Part shown: piece after piece, positions 35,618-46,699 of the stretch
Layout of the letters: every line of letters begins with the position of its first letter
Position numbering within the stretch: the first letter of the stretch is position 1
Notes under the pieces: generated by a model
What the model was told of the DNA's origin: nothing
The model's database searches: none
What the model saw: the letters and a program-made list of their open reading frames with translations, nothing else
Program-made: the position numbers and the translations under genes
Source of the DNA: Kuschelorhynchus macadamiae
Taxonomy: Eukaryota; Arthropoda; Insecta; Coleoptera; Curculionidae
Assembly: GCA_030620095.1 (NCBI GenBank)
Contig: JAUTXW010001355.1
Span: 682,001-746,000 of the forward strand
Direction of reading: 5' to 3'
DNA length: 64,000 nucleotides

Positions 35618-35746
35618 AGTGATATTCACGGGCATCTATACCTTTGAGTCAGCTGTGAAGGTGATGGCGAGAGGTTTTATTCTTCAACCGTTCACCTACC
35701 TTAGAGATGCATGGAACTGGCTCGACTTCGTAGTCATAGCTTTAGC
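35618..35746 (+). CDS. para: Voltage-gated sodium channel alpha subunit, domain I S2-S3 exon
   Basis: 129-bp exon between TTTTCAG and GTGAGT. It begins with the last base of the Glu codon and encodes VIFTGIYTFESAVKVMARGF (S2), then ILQPFTYLRDAWNWLDFVVI (S2-S3 loop and start of S3), ending ALA with two bases of the last codon. It keeps the acidic and aromatic residues of S2 and S3 that form the gating-charge pocket in this family. It precedes a 22.7-kb intron filled with transposons. Confidence 0.97.
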
Positions 35747-36064
35747 GTGAGTAGACTAGCTAGAAAACTAGATAGAATTGTTAGCTTAGAAGAAGAGCAC
35801 TCCTGTTCGAACTTTTTAACAATCTATAAAGAAATAACATATATGAACATATGTATATTCAAAAATATCATATCAATATAAGAGTTACGGAATTTCAGAG
35901 TTTAGCAGATTTCTCAGTTTTTGGATATATCTTTTCTCTTTTGAGCGATTGTTTAAATATCCCCTTTTAGACAATTAAGCATAATTAGAGTGAGGCTTTT
36001 ATACAAATATATACTCTACGAACTACTCTTGCAAAATTATTTAGTTTTTGTTCAACATTTTTTA

Positions 36065-37814
36065 CAGTGGCGTGCATACAGTTGAAATATACTCGCTTTC
36101 TCAACTTCTGTGCTCTGTAAACATTGGAGCTGTTTTTTAGATAAAGGCTACTTTTCTTCCACAAACAAAATAAGTAAACTATGCTCTAGAAATGGTTTTG
36201 CAACTTGTTTTAAAAGTTTATCATAGTCATAGATATCTTTCATTTATTTCAGAATTTGTTCCAATTAGTTAAAAATATAAATACAGAAAGTTCCTCATTG
36301 CATCTATACTTTTAAGGCATTGTTTTTTTATATATAGGGCATTAGGTTAAAGAGAGAAGTCTTTAAGCAAGGTCTAAATTAATTTATGTCTAAAACTCGG
36401 AAAAATTATTTACCTCATGAAATTAAAAATAAAAGGTCATATAAACAGGGTTTAAGTGTTAATATTTTTTTTTGTATACCTCGTACATATTTAGAGATTT
36501 TTTAATCCAATTTGGTATACTTATTCTATAAATAATGCCAATAAAGCTACTAAATAAATTTTAAAAATCTACATGTTTTTATATCTTTTCCGGATTGCGA
36601 CCCCTTTAACCTTTTCGATCTTTATACTGCGAGATCACTAACCATATTTACCAAAAAATTAAATTTCTCATTCTGTTCTGTAACTTTAAATCTAAATCTT
36701 AGATATGTTCGATAATTTGCACTGTTTAAGAATTGTTTAACAGATTGTGCATTTTTCCCATTTCCTGCATGCATAATGACCATCAAGTTAGCTATGTATG
36801 TATGGACATTTTGCTAAATAAATTCCGAACGGTAAAGAATATCAAAAGAACCTAAAAGATTAAAGGCTACATAATAGAATAAATATTTCGAATTTGTTAT
36901 AAACAAGACCAGTGACGTCGCAGTAAAAAGTTAGTGAAGGTTAAAGTGGTCGCAGTACGAAAACAGGATTTTTTAAAACTTTGGTAGCTTATCGACACTA
37001 GTCATAGTACAATATGTCCCAATTGAAATGTACGACGAATATAAAAAAACTGTTAACATTTTTGACAGTCTGAATCTCGAAAAGTGTTTGTGGATACCCA
37101 TTTATGTAATTTTTTTGTTATTTTCATGAGATAAATATGGAGCAGCCGTCAAAAACCGAAAATATCTTATTTTTTAAAGCGGTTAGTTATAAAAAAAGAA
37201 ACAGTGAAATATGTCAAATTTCTTTTAACTCTTCGTATATAAAACCTAACTAATTCTATTACTAGTACGGTGTATGGACCATATAAGTTGGCAGCTGTCA
37301 AAAAATGTTTTTTTTCCGTAATTTCTAAACTAACTAAAATTTTTAAATACGGTTTTCACAGTTCCATGAAATTTTAGTGGCGCAATTTATTTGAAAAAAT
37401 ACTTTGACAGTTGTCAAAAAATGTATTTTTACCCTAACTTCTAAACTAAAGTCTGAGGCACAAGTCGTGGGCTAGAAAAACTATGTCCGTAAAAATTATT
37501 TGATATACATTAATTTACTCCCTATTTTATTACATTCTTTAAGGGTTCTATCTTAAACCGAACATCTGTATATAAAAAACAGCATATCTTACAAGTAAAG
37601 ATTCAACTATCAACTTGCTGTATTTAAATTTATAAATAATTCTGTAATAAGGTAACCTCTCGCGTATCGTAAACTTTCTGAAAAAGTTGCAAAACTGTTT
37701 CGAAAGCATAAATTACTCATTGTATTTGTGGAAGCGAACTAGCAGTTATTAAATTGGTTGTATAAAAACAGCTTTTGAGGAAGCGGGTATATTTCAACTT
37801 TATGCACGCCACTC
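36065..37814. mobile_element. TIR element with internal repeats, 1.75 kb, TA-flanked
   Basis: Starts CAGTGGCGTGCATACAGTTG and ends, reversed, GAGTGGCGTGCATAAAGTTG, followed by AAATATAC on both sides; TA flanks at 36063-36064 and 37815-37816. Inside, between about 37050 and 37460, imperfect units of roughly 120-150 bp recur, each with CAGCYGTCAAAAA or CAGTTGTCAAAAA followed by TTCTAAACTAA. No coding region. Confidence 0.72.
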
Positions 37815-37816
37815 TA

Positions 37817-40099
37817 AAAACTGCGACCTTGGGTTGAAGAAAAACCTAGTTTTTAAAAAATAATTCAAAGGGTATGAAAAATTTGAAACATTTTTATAGA
37901 AACCTATGAGTCATGGATATTGGAGAAAAAATCATGTTTTTCTTATCACCCTGTATCAAAAATGTACCTATTAATTTTGAAAAAACGATGAGACTAGTTT
38001 ATGCACAAATAATGTTTTTATTAAATGCTAGAAGACGCATGCCGATATCTCTTTTCGTTTTCGAAATTTTTTATTTCAAATTTTCCCTAAAAAAGCTAGT
38101 GATCCAGTTAAGCAGCAGTTTAGTTAATAAAACTCGGTAGATCGTTATTAATATTCTTAAATGGATGGCCCAAAAGAATACCTCTAGTATGACTTGTTTT
38201 AGCTTTTTTCAATATCACATTTGGTTCAGCGATCAACACATTATTCTAACTTTCTATCCTGTCACTGTGGATTGCTTTCCCAGACTGACCGTTTTTTATT
38301 TTTTTTTCACCGTTTCTGCCTCTAATCATCCGAAGTGTTGTGAGCTGTTGCTGGTATGCAGTATGTGACTTTACGGTGGTACATATCTGTATATATTGTG
38401 ACCAATAAATCCGCATCATATGTTTTTTAAAAATAATTAACCTAAGTACAAATTAAGTTTACAAAAAGTTTTTGCCCAAAAAATAATGTAAAATGACAAT
38501 AAAAATGATTGTCTCGTGATTTATGTTAACTTTCAAATTTGATTTATTTCTTCAAAAAACAGGTTTTTTCCAAAACATTGCAAAATGGTGCATAAAAAAC
38601 TTGTTCTTTTTTATTTTAAAGCTACATCCAAATTGAAACTCTATCGGTTGCAATTTGTTCATTTTTTAACTTAATGCTTTAACCTAATGAATGTAAGCAA
38701 ATCTGGCTTAAACTGTCTATGTTTGACAAATTTATCGCCCAAATGCATTTTCTTATTTAATCTTTAATTTTAAACGCCATTTTATTGATGAAAACCTAAA
38801 TGAGTCCAAAAAAGCGTCAAATTTGACGCAATGTTTATCCATCCACGATTTGTTTTAAAATATTTCTAAATTGTATTATTTATTAATACATATCTGTTAA
38901 CTTTTTTTATAAAAGCAGAACAGTGAATACCCTTATTTTCCATTTATAAAAATAAATACAAAATTTTATTTAAGCATTGAAATAATCCAATAAAGCCTAA
39001 ATTATGTTCCCACAGGGTTGCTTTTACTATGGAAATAATTAAATACATTTTTCATTCAACAATAATTTTACTTATAAATTTGCTAGTTTTATTCAGACTT
39101 GCTTATATTCGTTTACCTAGATGAAAAAGCATCAGGTTAAAAAAAAAAAAAGAAAAATTTGAAGTCATCCGATAGAGTTGAACTTTGGTCAAGAAATCCT
39201 TTATTCCCTTAATGTTTTTTAAATTTTTGGGAAAATGCAGTCTTTTGTCATTTTTGAAATATATGTCAAATTTGACTATTATAAATGAAAACATTTTTAA
39301 CGTCATTTTGACTGTACCTATATACTTCAGTTTGTCTGTTTATCAGTTTTTTACGTTTTGATTTTGTCTTAAAAAACTTTTTCCTAAAAAAAAAATTTTT
39401 TATTGTTTCTGTTTATGTACTCTCTCTCGTTTTGTGTAGGTCCGCTAGGACTTTCCCATGTCCATATTATGTTTTTTTTAAGTTGTTTTTTCTTACATAA
39501 TATATTATGCTATATCCTATCTCGTTTCGAAATTCTAACTCAACCAATTTTATTCATGCATATACAAGAAGAATACTCATATATTTTCCGAGTAGTATCA
39601 TATGAATCTCAATTTTTATGTTTTGTAGTACTCGGAAATCATATACTTCCAAAAAGATTGTTTAATAACAGTTCATCTGGAATCTCTTGATCTTAACTTC
39701 TTAAGGTTTGATAATTTGTCCAACAAGAATAACTATGTGAAATCAAATGATCTAGCATAAGTAGCATTTGCCATTCATTAAGAATACCTGTGACATGCTA
39801 GTCGCATTCCTGCTGTTTTCTATACTATAATTGTGCAAAAATAATATAAATATTTTCTTCCTTTTCTTTTTGTAATACAACAGAATTCATCATAGTAAAT
39901 AATAGTCGGAGAGCCCGAAAATATTTTACTTACGTCAGTTATAAATGAATGAGACTAAAACTAAGGGGAATTGTGTACCCATCGTCTGCCAGCTTTGCGA
40001 TGGAATAACAGTGGATGCGTATTAAAATTACAAAAAAACATCGATGAAATTGCGTAATTACTGGCTGATTTTTCGAAGTGTGATAATTCATATCACAAT
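37817..40099. other. No gene recognised
   Basis: AT-rich intron. Open frames at 37913-38140, 38165-38368, 39103-39306 and 39403-39690 have no family motifs and biased, hydrophobic composition typical of translated AT-rich DNA. Confidence 0.6.
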
Positions 40100-41260
40100 A
40101 TGTAATAATAATAATAATACGTTTATTATTTACCCAAAAGAGAACAAAACAAATAGTTACAATAATGCGTACATGACAATAATTTTTACAATTACGGGCA
40201 AATAAAGGGCAGTTAATCTATGGGTAACAAATACCGACTCCTTAAATGCCGGGTGCAAATTTCTAAAATCTAACACAACTTAAGAAAACAAAAGGATGCC
40301 TAGTTAATTAATTATCATAATATGTAGGCACCTCTATATATCAAATCTGTGAAAAAGACACATTACATCATATAAAATAACATTAAAAAAGAAAGGAAAA
40401 AAACGTGTGAACATTAAACAAAAATATCATTTCCTAAAGTGCACAAGTGTGTGCAGGTGTAAGCGTGATAGTTGATTATATATGTATTTGTGTTTTGGCA
40501 GTATTACTTGTTGTGCTAGCAAAGTTCTTTTATGTCCTTTCCTGAAAGCGCATAATGCAAAGTAAAGTCACCGTCCTTGATTCTATAGCAGCATTCAAAT
40601 ATTTCTCTCCTATGGGAAATAATAGTTAATATTGGATTAGGTCGCCGTATTCCGTATATTAAACGAAGGCAGCTGTTCTGAGCTTTTTGGATGTATCTTG
40701 GATCAAAACCATACAAATAAGGACCATAAACAACTTCGGGAAAATTAAAATGGGTGAACACTAGTGCTTCTTAGTGTCTTGGTTTAAGCTTTGCCGATGC
40801 GGAAATACGAGTTTTAAAGAGGAATACACTCCTAATGTGTTCTCTAAAACTAATATTACACTTGGTGACTTGCCAATGTCTGCAAACTTAATACTTTTGC
40901 CATCTAAAGTTATATTTAAACTATTCAGAGCGATATTTCGAGAAGCATGGTTCCTAAAAAGAATTCTAATTGATTTGTTAGGGTTTAACTTGAGTAGATT
41001 GATCTTTTTACAAAAATATCCAAATCCTTGTTTATTTTAGTTTTTTTTCCGAAATAGTCTCGGTTGTATCAAACGAGTAGTAAATTTGAGTATCATCGGC
41101 ATACGGTTTGAGTTAAAATTGAAGGTGTATATTGCATAGAGAAGAGGCTCTAAGATTCTATTGTGAGATACTCCTTGCATATCTGAAAGTGTTATACAGT
41201 TAAATTTAAGCTACTGAATTCTTGTTATTAAATATGACTTAATGAAATTTATCGACGAAG
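40100..41260 (-). pseudogene. 3' fragment of a CR1-like LINE
   Basis: On the minus strand, the post-RT region of a LINE: LNITLDGKSIKFAD near 40920 and LVFTHFNFPEVVYGPYLYGF..YIQKAQNSCLRLIYGIRR in ORF 40516-40761. Downstream it ends at an (ATT)n-type tail around 40107-40122. It is 5'-truncated and lacks the catalytic YADD region. The type of tail fits CR1-type elements. Confidence 0.7.
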
Positions 41261-42530
41261 GGATAAATCAAAAAAATTGTGAAATGGCAAGTATTATCTT
41301 GTGATTAAGCAAGTCCAAAACCAATCAGAACGCACATTTTTTGGTTATCGATTGAACGAAAAATATCGTCAGTCACACAAGATAAAGAAAAACATAAAAA
41401 CATCATATCAACCTCATATAAAAATATAATTAGTAGGTGTAAAAATGCAATTTCGACTACGCGTGGCGCCCCCTTTGTTCTAATAAAAACATCTGGAATT
41501 ATTCTTTTATTACCTACTATTGTCTCAGTAATCACCCCTCGAGAAATCAGCTAATTATAAATAACGTAATTTTATCTTCTTTTTTTGCTTTTTAAATATA
41601 CGTCCTGGCATTGTTCTTCTACCACAAAGGGTACAGAATTCCCATTACTACTAGTTTCATCTATTTATAAATGACGTAAATAAAATGTGTATTGTCCCGT
41701 AGACTGTAACTTTTATTTTAAAAGGACAGTCGTACGCCGTGATCAGTTTAACGTTTCCTGTCACTTCTTATTTATATTATATGAACAACTTAACGGAATT
41801 TGACTTTAATTTTTGCTCTGTAGCGATTATAGTGATTATTACAAAACCACTTATTAATGATGAAATTTTAGCATTCCCCAATCTTTCTGCTTTAAAAAAA
41901 CTCTTTCTACGGGAAGGAAATTGATGAAAATAATTTGTGACGAAAATAAATAAAAATAAAAATCTCTTGACCTAATCTATATTTTAGGAATTCAGTAGTT
42001 TTTTGTTTACTGTTTTTTATATAATCGTAATGTACTTACACTATGAAATATTAGCAGCCCTAAACTGCAAACTATTTCTGGTATTATTTAGGTCACCGTT
42101 CCATCCACAAATTAGGGCAAAACTGGAATTCTATCTGAATATTGCAAATACTTTGAAACAACACATTATAATATCACATGTATGTATTGACAAAACCAAA
42201 ACTGAATTTTTCCAGATTTTCCAAAAGTCAAAGAAGAGCAACGTTTTTCAGTAATATATATATAAGTTTGTAGTTTAATATGTCTGGCTCTGAAACGTTA
42301 TCTTAATTGGAAATCATTTATCTAAGGTCTCCATCTAATGCTCACCAACAACTCGGGGTGTTCTTTCGAGAGGCTCGTCAAAAAGAACGGCAAATATTTA
42401 TATTTAAATGTTAATCGTTCCAACATTTCTTAACCGATTTAAATAAGTTTCTCGGGTTCTAAAAATTTTTTCATGAAGAATAAGGGGTGGGAACGCTTTT
42501 TTCAATTTAATTTTTTGAGCGTTATACAGG
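41261..42530. other. No gene recognised
   Basis: AT-rich intron. The minus-strand frame 41305-41535 and + frames 41739-41924 and 42003-42254 show no motifs. Nothing supported. Confidence 0.55.
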
Positions 42531-43856
42531 ATGTATTTTTGTATAGAAATGTTTCATTATATTTTGAAGTCTAAATATGTCGGCACGTTTTGGCCGTTTT
42601 TTATTTACTAAAAACTGCTGATTTTAAGGCAAAGATAATAATTGTGCAAATCTATAATTGGCTAATGCCACCTTTCTACTGTTGATGATAAGTATGACTC
42701 ATTAAAAAAAATATCTCTTCTTCGAGACCTTTTCACTACCGAGGGTACCAAAATAGGGTTTGATCTAAGTAAGATCATATGTAAGTGTATTACTAACAAA
42801 CATTCGGTTTCAAAGGTTTTACATAGAAAAGAGATGGATCTCAAATTATATTCAATGAATTGCATGTGATCTCGGATAAAATATACGGAGTTCTTGAAAT
42901 GGTATTCCAAATTAATTCTTTCAGCGAAGTGCGAAGAAAAGATAAACAGGAACATTAGTTTTTTGTTTTTTGTAAGGAGACAAAAATAAATAACACATTA
43001 TCGTTGTCACTTTTAATTCTTAAAATCTTTAACTCTTGAGATTTAAATCCTAAACTTTATGTTCATGCCTCATTCATCAACGTATTTTTTTTAAATAGAT
43101 CCTGGATTTTGCATTTCGTTTCCAAGTTGTTATCTTATTATTTTTCAATATTATTGTTTTGTTTTCACTAAATATAAAAAGAGTTGCAAAATAAACAAAT
43201 ACATTCTACTTTTTAGTGTCAAAGTGTCAAAAATAGTTGTATGTCATTAAAAGTTACATTGTCATATAAGAAATGGAGGTTATACAGTGAATTTAACTGT
43301 ACGCCCCAAATGCAGCTGTAGAAAAAGTACAGTGTATAACACATTTGAAAACTACTTTTTATACTCATGTGATATGTTTTCTATGTGTAGTGCCACTCAA
43401 CGGCCGCATTCCTGCTTCAAAACTTCTTATACAATATCTTATTTCTTAGAACTACTCGATGCAAAGTTATAAATAATTAAAAGCGACAACGATTGCCTTC
43501 CCAAGGAGAACAAAATACTAATATTATTTTTCATATTTTCTTTGCAAATCTCGAAAAGAGTTTGGAATATTAGGACTATAAATATAATTTATAAAAGCAG
43601 CATCAAAATGCGCTATTTCAAACATCATCCAAACGACAAGTAAAACCTTTGATAAAATGAATCAGATGATTGATATTTTTATTTTTTATTTAAGTTTATT
43701 AGTCTGAAGAAAAAATACATTTTCATAGATAGGTCAAAAAGGAATTCAATAAAATAAAATACGTTACATAGAAGAAATACTTAACATAATAATACATATT
43801 AGACTTAAAACATACAAGTATCAACTACAAAACATTGAATTAAAATACCATTAAAT

Positions 43857-45446
43857 CTACACTAATAGTAAGTTGATCTCCTTATTCTCTCTTATGGCAC
43901 TTTGAAAATCAGTCACTGAATAAGGAGCAATGGCTGTTAAATATTTTTTTAATTGAGTTCTGAACCGTAATGAATTCAGTTGCCTGAAAGCAAGAGGCAA
44001 TAGATTGTATAGATCTATGCCAACAGTGTTATTCCTATGAAGCCTGTTCTGTGGTTTTAAAATATTTCCCTTGTGTCGGGTATCATGGTCATGAATGTCT
44101 GAATGAGTGGTGTGTTGATGAATGTACTTTTTTAGGTAACATATATTCTCAAGAACTATCTGACCAAAGAGAGTCAGTATAGAGTGTCGAAGAAAAAGAG
44201 GTTTACAACTCTCTGTGGATTTCATGTTAAAAATTATTCTGATGGCTTGTTTTTGCTTCATAAATACTCTCAGCAGGTTAGTGTGCGCTGCATCACCCCA
44301 AGCCAGTATTCCATAGCTCATTCTTGCGTGGAATAAGCCATGGTAAGCTATCAAAGCAGCATGTTGACCAGCTGTAAAACGTACCCTACGCAGTGCATAT
44401 AGGCAAGAAGAGAGTCTATTACAGAGAGTATTAATATGTTCATTCCAAGATAAAGCCGGATCCAGCTGCAAACCCAAAAACTTCAGAGACACATCAGCTC
44501 TACCACCGGTTAATCTGAACTTCATGTCTAATGTTTTAGACTCATTTAATAGGAGCTTATTTGTAGCAAACCACAATCTAGCCTCATCAAACATCCTCCG
44601 AGATACATCAGACAGAATATGATCTCTATTACATCTTTTAATAAAACTGGCATCATCTGCGTAGAGCAAGGTCAAACACTGACTGTATGTTATTGAACCT
44701 GGGAGGTCATTAATGAAGATAAGAAAAAGTAGGGGTCCTAGTATAGACCCCTGAGGTACACCTCTCTTTATTTGCAAGGATGAGCTCAGCTTACCGTTGA
44801 TGAAAACTTGCTGGTGTCGATTACTAAGGTAAGACTTAAATAGGTCCAGAGTTATCCCTCTAACACCATAGTGCTCCATTTTACTGAGCAGAATGCTGTG
44901 GTTGTCACAGTCGAAGGCAGAGTTGAGGTCTGTCAACAAGCATTCACTATCAAGACCCGCTTCAAAAGATTCCCACACATACTCCGACAGCCTACACATT
45001 GCATCAGATGTAGACAAGCCCCCACGGAAACCATATTGACCATCTGAAAAAATGCCATGCTGATCAAAGAAAGAAAATACACTCTCACACATAATGACTT
45101 CGAAAAATTTAGAGAAAATGGGTAGAATTGATATTTGCCTATAGTTACTCATATCATTGTAATCCCCTTTTTTGTATATAGGGACGACCCTAGCCACCTT
45201 CAATGCATCTGGGAAACGCCCTTCAAGCAAGCAGGCATTTATTGTGTCAGCAAGGGGTTCAGTGATATACCGACTGCATGCCCTAACAACAAAGGAGTTA
45301 ACTGAATAGATATCCTCGGTTTTTTTGTTCTTTAATTTTTGTATTATGATCTTAATATCATCTGGGGTTACTGGCCTTATAAAAACAGAGTGTTGTTGCT
45401 TATGATTTTTACTGTTCAATACCACAATGGGATCAGCAGGAGTCAC
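43857..45446 (-). CDS. LINE reverse transcriptase (CR1/Daphne-like)
   Basis: 529 codons open from a GTG; the frame actually continues upstream to about 45715 without a stop, so the start shown is not biological. RT motifs: VVPIYKKGDYNDMSNYRQIS at about residues 88-106 (the usual Pro before Ile-Ser is Gln here), motif A LLTDLNSAFDC at 170-180, motif B GVPQGSILGPLLFLIFINDL at 229-248, motif C LLYADDASF at 260-268, then LNESKT and KFLGLQLD. The C-terminal region includes YHGLFHARMSYGILAWGDA, typical of the clade. It acts by target-primed reverse transcription. Catalytic Asp residues are all present. Confidence 0.9.
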   Translation of the reverse strand: MTPADPIVVLNSKNHKQQHSVFIRPVTPDDIKIIIQKLKNKKTEDIYSVNSFVVRACSRYITEPLADTINACLLEGRFPDALKVARVVPIYKKGDYNDMSNYRQISILPIFSKFFEVIMCESVFSFFDQHGIFSDGQYGFRGGLSTSDAMCRLSEYVWESFEAGLDSECLLTDLNSAFDCDNHSILLSKMEHYGVRGITLDLFKSYLSNRHQQVFINGKLSSSLQIKRGVPQGSILGPLLFLIFINDLPGSITYSQCLTLLYADDASFIKRCNRDHILSDVSRRMFDEARLWFATNKLLLNESKTLDMKFRLTGGRADVSLKFLGLQLDPALSWNEHINTLCNRLSSCLYALRRVRFTAGQHAALIAYHGLFHARMSYGILAWGDAAHTNLLRVFMKQKQAIRIIFNMKSTESCKPLFLRHSILTLFGQIVLENICYLKKYIHQHTTHSDIHDHDTRHKGNILKPQNRLHRNNTVGIDLYNLLPLAFRQLNSLRFRTQLKKYLTAIAPYSVTDFQSAIRENKEINLLLV

Positions 45447-45711
45447 TGTTAAGGATTGTAGAATGTTTTCAGCATTGTTAACAAAAAAAGAGTTAAACTG
45501 ATCAGGGCTTACATTGTCAGGTAATATTTTTGATTTTGTATGACCAGTCTCATAGTTAATTATACCCCATATGCACTTACTTTTATTTTCAGATTGATGT
45601 ATTTTACTACTGTAAAATGTTTCTTTAGCTTTCAGAAGTTGCTTACGATATATTTTACTATATTCTATATATACATTTTTATTAATTTCGGTAGGATATT
45701 GTTTATAATAT

Positions 45712-46371
45712 TCATAGAAAAAAGTTATTTAAGTCTTTGGATCTTTTAATTTCCGGAGTGACCCAGGTAGACGCATCAGGGTTTTGATTTTTAACCTGCT
45801 TGGGGAAGAAGTGTAAATTATAATAATAGGTGAAGGTAGTCAAGAAACAATCTAGTTTTTTTACAGCAGAGTCAGCAGTATAAACATCCTTCCACTGTTC
45901 ACTACTAAGTGAAGCATTGAAGGCAACTACACTGCTTGCACTGTAAACCCTTCTATAAACAATATCACTGCATGCAGAGTCATCCGGATGATCAAAGTTA
46001 AGCTGCACAAGTTGAGCCAGATGGTCTGACATACCTAAGTCCAGGGTGAGTCCTGGACCTGAAATGACAAAGCTAACAAATATATTATCCAAACCACTGA
46101 ACCGTTCACCCTGATGCCTAGTGTGGGAATATATGGTTTGGGTAAGACCAAAGGAGTTAAAAAGTTCAAGAAGCGTATTCTTTTCCCTGTTATCCCCAAG
46201 AAGGTCCACATTAAAGTCACCCCCCACCAATATGTTATGTCTGTGCTTCAGTCTACTGCCATGTTCGAGCACTGTTTGCAGAGTGGAGGAAAATATATCT
46301 AAATTTGAGTTTGGCGGTCTGTAAATTGCCACAGACAGAAGATTGATACTTTTTGAATAACCAGCAGCCAC
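45712..46371 (-). pseudogene. LINE endonuclease domain (APE type), truncated and frameshifted
   Basis: Encodes the C-terminal two thirds of an apurinic-type endonuclease: YRPPNSNLD at about residues 17-25, the metal-binding GGDFNVDL at about 49-56, then a LDNIFVS block and the catalytic SDHLAQ at about 120. It ends at a false stop after RSKDLNNFF, where a single-base shift restores the frame running to the RT. The N-terminal part with the first catalytic residues is missing at the 5' truncation. Confidence 0.85.
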
Positions 46372-46699
46372 CTCACAAGTTCTTTAATATAACTTTAATA
46401 ATATGATGATAATATGACCTTACTTCGATCGAGTCCTATAATAATAATTTTCGTAAATTAGACTATAGCTATTATTAACAATAGAAATTTGGCTTTAAAA
46501 TCAGGTTTTTTTTTCAGAAAAAATAACGTAATTTTTGTTACAAAGCAGTAAACAAGAACGGCCAAAAACGTCCGGAGATATTGGCTTCAAATATCAGTAA
46601 CATTGTAATGAGAAAAAAGTTTTGTTAAGAATACATGTTGAAAACTTCTATTTTTTACATGTAAAAATTTTCTCTTTGCCACCTTGTACAACACTAAAA

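Larger units (their letters stand above)
43700..46380 (-). mobile_element. CR1/Daphne-like LINE, 5'-truncated, well preserved
   Basis: Contains an endonuclease ORF (45712-46371) and an RT ORF (43857-45446) on the minus strand, joined by a frame that is open from about 45715 to 45446. A single frameshift in a T run (about 45716-45724) separates the two. It is cut off inside the endonuclease domain at about 46375. It ends in a short AT-rich 3' region after the stop at 43857. Confidence 0.85.
42531..46695. mobile_element. Possible TIR element split by a LINE
   Basis: A segment near 42560-42640 (ATTTTGAAGTCTAAATATGTC, ACGTTTTGGCCGTT, TTTACT) and, reversed, one at 46540-46610 (TATTTGAAGCCAATATCTCC, ACGTTTTTGGCCGTT, TTTACT) form inverted repeats of 80-100 bp, with TATACAGG at 42531 and TGTACAAGG (reversed) near 46690 as candidate ends. 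The LINE at 43700-46380 would have inserted inside. Boundaries are uncertain. Confidence 0.45.

Noticed and set aside
39403..39690. 95-codon hydrophobic frame as a membrane protein exon
   Set aside because: Composition typical of translated AT-rich DNA; no splice-site context and no sodium-channel similarity.
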